From an uncultured Paracoccaceae bacterium (GTDB lineage: Bacteria > Pseudomonadota > Alphaproteobacteria > Rhodobacterales > Rhodobacteraceae): 33,324 bases of DNA. Location of the stretch: positions 1 to 33,324 of the forward strand of contig CAKZVL010000025.1 in assembly GCA_937922155.1 (NCBI GenBank), read 5' to 3'. The notes under the pieces were generated by a model. It had not been told where the DNA came from, ran no database searches, and was given only the letters and a program-made list of their open reading frames with translations. Positions 25,231 through 32,629 of this stretch are shown piece by piece (the first letter of the stretch is position 1; each line of letters starts with the position of its first letter). The position numbers and the translations under genes were made by a program.

Positions 25231-25982
25231 TGACAGAACTGACCGTCACCGACGGGGATGTCGGCCTACGCATCGTCAACCTGCGCAAAAGCTACCGCAA
25301 GAAACTCGTCATTCGTGACGTTAGTTTGGAATTGGGCCGCGGTGAGGTCGTCGCGCTTCTGGGTCCCAATGGTTCTGGAAAAACGACGTGCTTTTATTCA
25401 ATCGCCGGTTTGGTACAGGCCGAAGGAGGCCAAGTCATCATCGACGGCCGCGATGTCACAACCTTGCCGATGTATCGGCGCGCCAACCTCGGAATCGGAT
25501 ACCTTCCTCAAGAAATGTCGATCTTCCGCGGCATGTCCGTCGAAGACAACATTCTGTCCATCTTAGAAATCGCCGTCCGCGAACCGCACCGCCGACGTGA
25601 ACGGCTCGAAAAATTGCTGTTTGAATTTTCAATCGAACATTTGCGCCGCGCACCTGCCTTGGCACTGTCTGGCGGGGAACGTCGCCGTGTTGAAATCGCC
25701 CGTTGTTTGGCCGCAGGGCCCAAATACGTCCTGCTGGATGAACCCTTTGCGGGGGTTGATCCAATTGCTGTGGGCGAAATCCGTCACCTCGTGGCTGATC
25801 TCAAAAATCGTGGCATTGGAGTTCTGATCACCGATCACAACGTACAGGAAACCCTGCAAATTGTCGATCGCGCTTACATCTTACATGATGGAAAGGTGCT
25901 CATGTCCGGCACCACCGATGAGGTCGTTCAAGATGAAAACGTTAAACGCGTCTACCTTGGCCAAGGGTTCCGCGTTACCTGA
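25230..25982 (+). CDS. lptB: LPS export ABC transporter ATPase LptB
   Basis: ATPase that powers LPS extraction with LptF/LptG. Walker A GPNGSGKTT (45-53), Q-loop Q94 in YLPQEMSIFRGMSVEDN, signature LSGGERRR (146-153), Walker B VLLDEPFAGVDP (167-178) and switch H203. 250 residues. The start is the ATG at 25230 that overlaps the lptA stop; a TTG three bases earlier is an unlikely alternative. lptF and lptG are not in the window. Confidence 0.97.
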   Translation: MTELTVTDGDVGLRIVNLRKSYRKKLVIRDVSLELGRGEVVALLGPNGSGKTTCFYSIAGLVQAEGGQVIIDGRDVTTLPMYRRANLGIGYLPQEMSIFRGMSVEDNILSILEIAVREPHRRRERLEKLLFEFSIEHLRRAPALALSGGERRRVEIARCLAAGPKYVLLDEPFAGVDPIAVGEIRHLVADLKNRGIGVLITDHNVQETLQIVDRAYILHDGKVLMSGTTDEVVQDENVKRVYLGQGFRVT

Positions 25983-26194
25983 ATTTTCGTTGACAAAGCA
26001 TGCTGATCTGACGTTCCATAACAGGGATGACACACTCGGTACATGCGCACAAAAAAGTTCAGGCCCCTCGGCCTAACCCGCTGTGTAAAGGATTTATTTA
26101 CCGACAATCATCAATTCTCAAGACGGTTGTACGGCGCTTCTGATATGCTTTGGGCAAATCTATTGCCGCGCGACCTCACATCAAAGGAGAGACG

Positions 26195-26770
26195 ATGCGC
26201 TATCAGATCAGTGGAAAACAAATCGATATTGGTGAATCGCTACAAACTCATGTTCAAACCGAACTCAGTGAGATGGTCAGCAAATATTCAGGCCGCCCCA
26301 CCGACGCTGTCGTGACATTTTCCAAATCCGCACATGAATATGTGTGCGAAACAGTCGTTCATTTATCCACAGGGCTAAGCGCACAGGCAAAAGGCCATGC
26401 TACTGAAATATATGCGTCTTTTGACAGCAGTCTTGAAAAAATGGATAAACAGCTTCGCCGCTACAAGCGCAGGTTGAAAGATCACCACAAGGAGCGACCA
26501 CAACCAGTTGAACTTTCTGACGCTGGCTCCTATATCCTCGCCTCAACAGACGACTCAAACGAGGTAGAACCAGAAAGCAGCGCCCCTGTAATCGTGGCAG
26601 AGATGGAAGCGAAGATACCTTCAATTTCCGTCGGCGAAGCGGTAATGCAGATGGAATTGGCCAACGCGCCCGTGGTCGTATTTAGAAACGAAAAGAATAG
26701 TGTATTGAACGTCGTGTATCGGCGTGACGATGGAAATATTGGCTGGATCGACCCTCGAACAGAGGAATGA
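26195..26770 (+). CDS. hpf: long-form ribosome hibernation promoting factor
   Basis: Binds the 30S decoding centre and dimerises ribosomes into 100S particles in stationary phase. The S30AE domain (1 to about 105) has MRYQISGKQIDIGESLQTHV and EIYASFDSSLEKMDKQLRRY, then a charged linker, then the C-terminal dimerisation domain (about 143-187; SVGEAVMQMELANAPVVVF and NVVYRRDDGNIGWIDP). 191 residues, the long form. ATG at 26195 has AAAGGAGAG upstream; a frame starting at 26150 lacks a ribosome site. The gap 25983-26194 holds a leader with no firm promoter. In many proteobacteria rpoN sits between lptB and hpf; it is absent here. Confidence 0.95.
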   Translation: MRYQISGKQIDIGESLQTHVQTELSEMVSKYSGRPTDAVVTFSKSAHEYVCETVVHLSTGLSAQAKGHATEIYASFDSSLEKMDKQLRRYKRRLKDHHKERPQPVELSDAGSYILASTDDSNEVEPESSAPVIVAEMEAKIPSISVGEAVMQMELANAPVVVFRNEKNSVLNVVYRRDDGNIGWIDPRTEE

Positions 26771-26794
26771 CCCAGAAAAATCAGGATCGACTGA

Positions 26795-27259
26795 ATGCAA
26801 TTGTCAGATATTCTTCGGCCAGAAGCGGTCAAAATTCTTGCTGGATGCACCAGCAAAAAGCGGTTGTTCCACGACATCGGCGCTCTGGCGGAATCTGCCT
26901 ATCAGATTGATCCGACAACTGTCATCGACGGTCTGATCGAACGCGAAGGGTTAGGGCCAACGGGCGTCGGTAACGGCGTGGCCCTGCCCCACGCAAGACT
27001 CCCCAACGTGGACAAGGTTCATGGCCTCTTTCTCCGTTTGGAAAAACCTCTAAATTTCGAAGCGGTCGACAAACAACCCATCGATCTGGCCTTTGCCCTG
27101 ATCGCGCCCGAAGAATCCGGCGTTGATCACCTTAAGGCATTGGCACTCGTCTCCCGCACACTGCGCGATCCATCCGTTTGTGCAAAACTGCGGGCGAACG
27201 CGGACCCTGTGACGCTTTATACCATTCTTACAGAACTCGAAGCGACCCAAGCCGCCTAA
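26795..27259 (+). CDS. ptsN: nitrogen-PTS EIIA-type protein
   Basis: EIIA-Ntr, the last phosphoacceptor of the regulatory PTS that links nitrogen and carbon state to potassium transport and other targets. The phosphorylated His is H66 in GVALPHARLPNV; GLGPTGVGNG just before it is also conserved, as is LRLEKPLNFEAVDKQPIDL. 154 residues, normal length. ATG at 26795 has AGGA 8 bases upstream, 24 bases after hpf. Its end overlaps the convergent sulfotransferase gene by 4 bases. Confidence 0.95.
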   Translation: MQLSDILRPEAVKILAGCTSKKRLFHDIGALAESAYQIDPTTVIDGLIEREGLGPTGVGNGVALPHARLPNVDKVHGLFLRLEKPLNFEAVDKQPIDLAFALIAPEESGVDHLKALALVSRTLRDPSVCAKLRANADPVTLYTILTELEATQAA

Positions 27260-28680
27260 GCGCCCCAAGCTCTAAAGCCGAACGCCTCATAATCGCGAAA
27301 ATAAGCGGCCCGCGCTGCTTGTTCGATCTCATCATCATAAATTGCCGCCAAACGGCCCGCATATTGGTCCGTGATTTCGGGCACCTTCAGCATCCTGGTC
27401 CTTCCCATCTGACTGGCCAAAAGCGCCAGCTGATTGGGCATGTCATCCTCGCGCAAGATCACATCAGGCAACATCACATCCGCCATGCCCTGCAACAATG
27501 TGAACTGCGACGCCCATGATCCATCCACCCGAACAGATGTTTGCGCCGATAGATTATTGCGAAGAAATTTCAAAAACGCCAGAAACGCCGCACGATGCTG
27601 ATTTCGACCATAGCTTTCAGACTCTTCACTATCAGGTAACGGCACCGAATGAACGCGCCGCAGCGTCGCCCGGATTTCTGGAAACCCACCATCGCCAGTC
27701 GTCAAAATGCGCTCACAAAACGCAACATGCGCCCGCGCCACAGGATGGCGCAAAACGGTAAAACTGCGATGCCCCGGCTCTGATCGCAACCAATCTCTCA
27801 ACGTCTTATGCGTGAATCCTTCCCGCAAGCTTGCAGGTCGTTTACCATCCAAGCCAGCCAACCATTTGCGCACAAACTGATTAGGCCCCGTGCGCAACGG
27901 CATAAACAAAAGCGGGCTCTCAGGTGCGGCAAACATCGTCGGAATCATCGCACCGCGACGCGGTTCAAAATTCGGAGTCCGGCTCAGGTTAAAGCGATCA
28001 AGCTTTGCCAAAGACCGCTCCATCTCTTCAAAATTTGAAACCTTTGATGACAAGGGTGCCGGGTTCTGCTTTTTCAGCTTCTTGTTGAGGGATTCAATCC
28101 GATCATCCACGCCTAGATAGGTCGCAAGCCCATTCATCACCTCAACGCTTTGCAAATCTTCATAGGCCACATGAAAGGCGACCTGCCCGGTCACTTGCAG
28201 CCGGTTCAACAACGTCACCTGAAACGCCTGCAAGTCCGCCATATGCTGCTCAAACGCCTTGGGATCAAAACGGATCGCTTCGGTCTTCGCATGGTTAACA
28301 TTGGTCAATTTCCATTGGCCCGTTGCCGTGGCAATTTTCCAACTGACAAAACTTTCCAGCGGGTTGCGCGTCAACACGATCTTGGCGCAAGCCCGATCCT
28401 CAATCAACGCATCAAAAACGCGCGGATCATGGTTGTTGAAATACCGAAACCCGTTCAATCCCGGTGCGGCCTTGATCCGTTTCAATAGATCCACGGGGCG
28501 CTTCTCACGATCCTCAATCGACACTCCCAGAACTGCATCTTTGTCAGGATAGCCAATAAAATGCGGGTTGAACGCTTCGCCATGGCAGGTCACGCCATCA
28601 AACATATTCAGATTGGCTTCCAGAAAGTTCGATCCTGTACGCATTTCTGCAAAAACAACAAAGCTATCGAACTGTGCCAT
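27256..28680 (-). CDS. sulfotransferase, NodH-like, with a second sulfotransferase-like module
   Basis: PAPS-dependent sulfotransferase of 474 residues. First module: FAEMRTGSNFLEANLN (10-25, 5'-phosphosulfate loop) and IVLTRNPLESFVSWK (101-115, 3'-phosphate site). Second module: LLFMPLRTGPNQFVRKWLA (257-275) and SFTVLRHPVARAHVAFCE (306-323), ending in AYFRDYEAFGF, the kind of ending seen in sulfotransferases. In the second loop the usual Gly-Thr/Ser contacts are altered (RTGPNQF), so it may bind PAPS less well or serve as a structural half. Such proteins are often labelled NodH in Rhodobacteraceae. It starts right after the GT14 stop (TAG then ATG) and is last in a five-gene operon, so it probably sulfates the glycan made by these genes. 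Confidence 0.82.
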   Translation of the reverse strand: MAQFDSFVVFAEMRTGSNFLEANLNMFDGVTCHGEAFNPHFIGYPDKDAVLGVSIEDREKRPVDLLKRIKAAPGLNGFRYFNNHDPRVFDALIEDRACAKIVLTRNPLESFVSWKIATATGQWKLTNVNHAKTEAIRFDPKAFEQHMADLQAFQVTLLNRLQVTGQVAFHVAYEDLQSVEVMNGLATYLGVDDRIESLNKKLKKQNPAPLSSKVSNFEEMERSLAKLDRFNLSRTPNFEPRRGAMIPTMFAAPESPLLFMPLRTGPNQFVRKWLAGLDGKRPASLREGFTHKTLRDWLRSEPGHRSFTVLRHPVARAHVAFCERILTTGDGGFPEIRATLRRVHSVPLPDSEESESYGRNQHRAAFLAFLKFLRNNLSAQTSVRVDGSWASQFTLLQGMADVMLPDVILREDDMPNQLALLASQMGRTRMLKVPEITDQYAGRLAAIYDDEIEQAARAAYFRDYEAFGFRAWGA

Positions 28681-30381
28681 CTAGCGAACCAAATACGGTT
28701 TGCGCTGTCGCGGCGCTTGGTTCAACGGCGCAGGTTCAACTGGAAAATCTCCCATCAAATAGGGGTGCATCCCTTGGTTTTTCAGGTTCTGAAGAAACTG
28801 ACCAAAACCTGTCAAATCATGCATGCGCGGCGCCTCGGTCAGGCGGCGTTCCGTCTTGCCCGTCATCTCATCGACAATCGTCTGCAAGGCTTCCATCGGA
28901 CTTTCGATAAACTCCGCCATGGTCCAAATTCGCACACGCGCTTTGGCATAAGGTCCACGCAGCTTGTTTAAATGCTCATTCTCTATTTTCTGAAGCTCCG
29001 CCGCCTCAATCCGCAGATCGGCAAAATTGCGATTGGTCTGAAACAGCGGTACCGCCCAAGCACCTGAAATCACAGACACCTGCGCATTGGGATCACGGGC
29101 CGTCATCCACGAAATATCTTGGGTATCCATCGGGCCAAACTGAAACGACTGTCGTTCACCACGCGTGTTCCAAATGAGGTTCGTCAAAAACATCTGGGCA
29201 TTATAATCCCGCAGCTTCGGCTCATCTGAAAGCGCGCCCTTGAAAAAGGATTGCTGTAGATCAAACTGTACTTTGTCAGGCGCATAAATATGCCCATGCA
29301 CACGGGTACCAGTATGTTTTGCCAGCCATCCTTCAAAATCTTCAAACAGCTCTGAAAAGCCCTGAAACACAGAATAGGGCGCACAGGTAATCCCGTTTTC
29401 CCAATCTTCGTTTGGCCAGCGGCTTTGCATATACAAACCCGGACGCCCGCGTGTCCGACGATCCACAGCTTTTGCAAAAATACGATCAATCTTACCGGGG
29501 TTAGGTTCCGCCCCTTTCATTGCCGTTCCATCATCGTTCAAAAACGTCTGATACAATAGGTTCGCATGCGGCCAGATCTTGCGCGCCACAAAACAATCGG
29601 ATCGGCGCAAAAGCTGCAGGTGATCGTCATAAAAAATATGCGGCTTACCTTGGAAATCAAACTTCGACAGGGTCAGCGACCTGCTTTCGATCTTGGGCGA
29701 ATACTGCCGCGCCAGCGTCTGGAAATAGCTCTCATCAGGAATCCAAACCCGCTTAAAGTACTTGTCATAAACGGGACGTTCCGGGTCCTGCAAAATCGCA
29801 GAAAGCGTGTGCCGGGTCAGACACCACCACTGCGATCCCATATGCGGCACCAATCCATCCGGGATTTTCCGTCTGAACCGCAATTTGCGCTGCACAGCGA
29901 CGTATTTGTCAAACAACCGACGCTGGGTTTTCCACGAAAACGGGAACCGCAACGTAAACCGTTCGCGATCCAACCCGCCAACCGTCCAAGGCACGTCAGC
30001 CGTCGTCGCACTTTCGATAAAATCCGTGCGCGGGCGCGCCTCCAAATATCGCCTCAGCTCCTTGATCGGGCGCAACGGCAAACACGCTCCCGAGGCAAGG
30101 TAAACATGCGTAACGTCCTTGAAGTTGGTCAACATCATCTCTGCCGCAGATTGGGTTCCCGCAACGATACCCCAGGTGCCCCACTCACACTTGTGACGCT
30201 TGCAAAATTTCACCTGCTTGGACAGATCACCGACACTCGCAACGAACGCTTCATAGGTCTTGCGCTGCACAGTTTTATCGACGTGAATAACAACCGGGCA
30301 CCCACCCTTTACCCAATGTCGAACGACCTGCTCCGCCCGGTCAAAGGCCGTGTGAACCAAAAGAACAACACCAACGCTCAT
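28681..30381 (-). CDS. GT14 (core-2/I-branching type) glycosyltransferase with DUF5928-like C-terminus
   Basis: 566 residues. The N-terminal ~270 follow the Branch/GT14 family: VVLLVHTAFDRAEQVVRHW, VIHVDKTVQ (32-40), CEWGTWGIVAGTQSAAEMML (a typical position for the donor-site Trp), HVYLASGACLPLRP, and VWIPDESYFQTLA, the conserved acidic loop of xylosyl/GlcNAc-transferases. The second half, with ENGITCAPYSVFQGFSELFEDFE and TNLIWNTRGERQSFQFGP (both about 370-470), matches the Rhodobacteraceae-type extension known as DUF5928; its role is not known. No signal or membrane segment. The start overlaps the GT2 stop by 4 bases, and the stop touches the sulfotransferase start. Likely adds a branching beta-linked sugar to a surface glycan; donor unknown. 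Confidence 0.83.
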   Translation of the reverse strand: MSVGVVLLVHTAFDRAEQVVRHWVKGGCPVVIHVDKTVQRKTYEAFVASVGDLSKQVKFCKRHKCEWGTWGIVAGTQSAAEMMLTNFKDVTHVYLASGACLPLRPIKELRRYLEARPRTDFIESATTADVPWTVGGLDRERFTLRFPFSWKTQRRLFDKYVAVQRKLRFRRKIPDGLVPHMGSQWWCLTRHTLSAILQDPERPVYDKYFKRVWIPDESYFQTLARQYSPKIESRSLTLSKFDFQGKPHIFYDDHLQLLRRSDCFVARKIWPHANLLYQTFLNDDGTAMKGAEPNPGKIDRIFAKAVDRRTRGRPGLYMQSRWPNEDWENGITCAPYSVFQGFSELFEDFEGWLAKHTGTRVHGHIYAPDKVQFDLQQSFFKGALSDEPKLRDYNAQMFLTNLIWNTRGERQSFQFGPMDTQDISWMTARDPNAQVSVISGAWAVPLFQTNRNFADLRIEAAELQKIENEHLNKLRGPYAKARVRIWTMAEFIESPMEALQTIVDEMTGKTERRLTEAPRMHDLTGFGQFLQNLKNQGMHPYLMGDFPVEPAPLNQAPRQRKPYLVR

Positions 30382-31388
30382 GCCCAGTTACCCTTCGACA
30401 TAAGCCCCAGAATTTCCAGCTGCCGCCAGTTGATATATTTCTCACTCCACTTACACCAAAGATCAGGGTTCTTTTCGATCCCAGCCGCATAGGCCTTGTA
30501 TTCGTGGCTGTTGGCATAATGCTGCTTTCGCTCCAGCTCTTCGCGCGCCTTGTCGGTAAAGGTGGACAGAAACTTGGTGTGCAACAAAACACCAGACGCC
30601 TTTTCCCCACCCCATTCATCGTAAACAAGGTTCAGACCCCGCGGCAAAAGCATGTGGGTCGAACTGGCATAGGTGTAGCCCCGCTTCCACTTCACCAAGG
30701 GTATCTTATTCAACGCAGGCGCCCGTTCGGGCACGTCAGGAAAAAATGTGCGCGCCCTCGGTCCACCTTGAATCCAAAGATTGCCAAACCGCTTGTTACG
30801 CGAAATCGAATAATTCCCGCTATCAAACCAATGGGCAATTTCGAGCGGATCCGTCCCCTTGCGATAAGGAACATCATCAACCGGACCCTTGGGATACATA
30901 TCCAACAACATCGACCCGAACGATTTGATCGACGATGCATCCAACCAATCCGTCAATGCCCGCAGCGGACGCGTGTCGCAAAACGGATAGACCAACAGCT
31001 CATCCGGATCGACCGTCAACGCCCAATGACCATCTGCATATTTGTGCAACAGCCAATTCAACCAATCCATCCCGAACCGCGATCGCTTATAGCTGCCCTT
31101 AGCACTGAACAAACTGACATCAGATTGCTCTTTCAGGTAAGCGGCGCCGCCATCCGTGCTCTCGTTGTCGACCATGATGAAATGATTGACGCCAAGATCA
31201 CGATAAAACTGCAAGAAATACGGCAACCGGGCATCCTCGTTGCGCAGCGTACAGAAAACAAGAATATCACCGCCCCGGATCGAATCCGTGCGATCGGCAA
31301 CAGGCGTCAACTGCCGGCGCTTTCGAAATGCCCGAATGCGCCAACGCTTTCGTAAAAGCCTTAGGCGATATGATTGCAACGCGCCCAA
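30378..31388 (-). CDS. GT2-type glycosyltransferase (Glyco_tranf_2_4)
   Basis: 336 residues with a very basic N-terminus (RLRLLRKRWRIRAFRKRRQ, residues 8-26), possibly membrane-binding. Then DILVFCTLRNEDARLPYFLQ and HFIMVDNESTDGG (69-81), the nucleotide-binding start of GT-A enzymes, and the metal-binding ALTVDPDELLVYP (123-135). The C-terminal half has LNKIPLVKWKRGYTYASSTH. The start is TTG at 31388 with GAGAGGAAAAGG just upstream; an in-frame stop lies a few codons before, and no ATG occurs before the catalytic region. Overlaps the GT14 start by ATGA. Second of the transferases in the galU operon; sugar not known. Confidence 0.85.
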   Translation of the reverse strand: MGALQSYRLRLLRKRWRIRAFRKRRQLTPVADRTDSIRGGDILVFCTLRNEDARLPYFLQFYRDLGVNHFIMVDNESTDGGAAYLKEQSDVSLFSAKGSYKRSRFGMDWLNWLLHKYADGHWALTVDPDELLVYPFCDTRPLRALTDWLDASSIKSFGSMLLDMYPKGPVDDVPYRKGTDPLEIAHWFDSGNYSISRNKRFGNLWIQGGPRARTFFPDVPERAPALNKIPLVKWKRGYTYASSTHMLLPRGLNLVYDEWGGEKASGVLLHTKFLSTFTDKAREELERKQHYANSHEYKAYAAGIEKNPDLWCKWSEKYINWRQLEILGLMSKGNWA

Positions 31389-31430
31389 AGTTGCCTTTTC
31401 CTCTCACCACGATCCTTGAATGAACCGTTA

Positions 31431-32621
31431 TCATGTTTTGGTTAAAACAATCTGGAAGTGCGTATCCCAATTTGGGGGATCAAAGGCCTGCTCTGCCTGT
31501 TTTCGCTGATCTTCGGTCAATGTTCTTACCGCTTTTTCCCATTGATAACGATCCAACGGATCAAGGTAAACGGCATTCGCACCCATGATTTCCCGACAAA
31601 CGGGCAAATCAGCACAAATTACCGGTGCGCCAGCCGCCAAGGCCTCCACCGGGGGCAGCCCGAAACCCTCCGCAAACGACGGAAAAAGAAACCCCCGCGT
31701 CGCCCCGAACAAACTTTGCAGCGCCCCATCAGACAAATCTGATCGTTCGATAATGCGAGAATTGCGGCGATCCAGACGTTCAAGAACATCTTCATTCTTC
31801 CAACCACGCGGACCACAAATTAACAATCGCGGCGCATCCGGGCCCAGACGATCCCACACATCCAAAAGCAAGGCATGGTTTTTACGTGGCTCAATCGTGC
31901 CAAGCGTCATAAAGAATGGCTCATCCAGCAAACCATCCGGAACCGCACCAGGAACGGTTTTTTCAACACCAATATGAACCGGCAAGATCTCTGGCACCCG
32001 ACCCAAGCGATCCAAATGGTGGGCAACATTCTGGCTTTCCGCGCCTGAGACACAAATCACCAAATCCGCAAATCGCGACACACGTGCCAACCGCGCAGCG
32101 AATTGATCGACCGTTTCAGGGCGTTGGAACTGCGGAAAATCCAATGGGATCGTGTCATGGATCATAACCGAAATCTGACTATCAACCTGTTTCCGCACCG
32201 CGCCTAAAACGCGTTCCGTTAGGTTGCTATGACCAACATTCAGATACGAAAACCCAGCAGGCAAATGTTTGGACAACAGCTTCGGCAACCGACCACCCAC
32301 AGCACACGCAATAGCCATCGATCGAACAGCGGTCTGACCCATACGCGCCGCCGGGGTCAGCTTGGGGTTAAGTCGGGAAATCAGGTCCGGCTTGGGCCAA
32401 TGATCCTGCTCAAGATTGGCCAGCAAACGCGCCATGCCCGTCTGATCCAATAGGACATAGCCCAGCGCAGTCCGCGACAGTGCGAACGCAGGCACCGGAT
32501 CATCCAAAAGCGCCTTTAAGTAAGCGAGCTCAACACGATCAATACCCGTCAAAACGCGACCCGCCCGTGACACCAATCGACTGACGTCAAACAGGCGGGC
32601 GGGCGGGTGTTTCGCTTTCAA
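31431..32621 (-). CDS. GT4-type (glycosyl transferase group 1) glycosyltransferase
   Basis: 396 residues, GT-B fold. N-terminal ARLFDVSRLVSRAGRVLTGIDRVE (about 8-31) is typical of a roseobacter GT4 subgroup; ISVMIHDTIPLDFP (150-163) and ADLVICVSG are in the first Rossmann half, FMTLGTIEPRKNH (237-249) and the E-x7-E signature FAEGFGLPPVEAL (E318, E326) in the second. The start appears to be TTG at 32621, since there is no in-frame ATG before the conserved N-terminus and the SD is weak. The gap to galU is 8 bases, so translation may rely on coupling. Probably uses a UDP- or GDP-sugar for a surface glycan. Confidence 0.85.
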   Translation of the reverse strand: MKAKHPPARLFDVSRLVSRAGRVLTGIDRVELAYLKALLDDPVPAFALSRTALGYVLLDQTGMARLLANLEQDHWPKPDLISRLNPKLTPAARMGQTAVRSMAIACAVGGRLPKLLSKHLPAGFSYLNVGHSNLTERVLGAVRKQVDSQISVMIHDTIPLDFPQFQRPETVDQFAARLARVSRFADLVICVSGAESQNVAHHLDRLGRVPEILPVHIGVEKTVPGAVPDGLLDEPFFMTLGTIEPRKNHALLLDVWDRLGPDAPRLLICGPRGWKNEDVLERLDRRNSRIIERSDLSDGALQSLFGATRGFLFPSFAEGFGLPPVEALAAGAPVICADLPVCREIMGANAVYLDPLDRYQWEKAVRTLTEDQRKQAEQAFDPPNWDTHFQIVLTKT

Positions 32622-32629
32622 ATGAATAC

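Noticed and set aside
25990-26022. TTGACA at 25990-25995 as the -35 box of an hpf promoter
   Set aside because: The sequence 17 bases downstream (GTTCCA) is not a -10 box, and CATAAC is 21 bases away. I could not place a credible partner.
26062-26075. AGGCC/GGCCT hairpin after lptB as a terminator
   Set aside because: Only 5 bp, 4-base loop and no T run; too weak to claim.
29566-31355. Long open frames on the plus strand (308 and 283 codons) opposite GT14 and GT2
   Set aside because: They are rich in Arg, Pro and His with no family motif and lie opposite genes with clear domains; they are antisense shadows.
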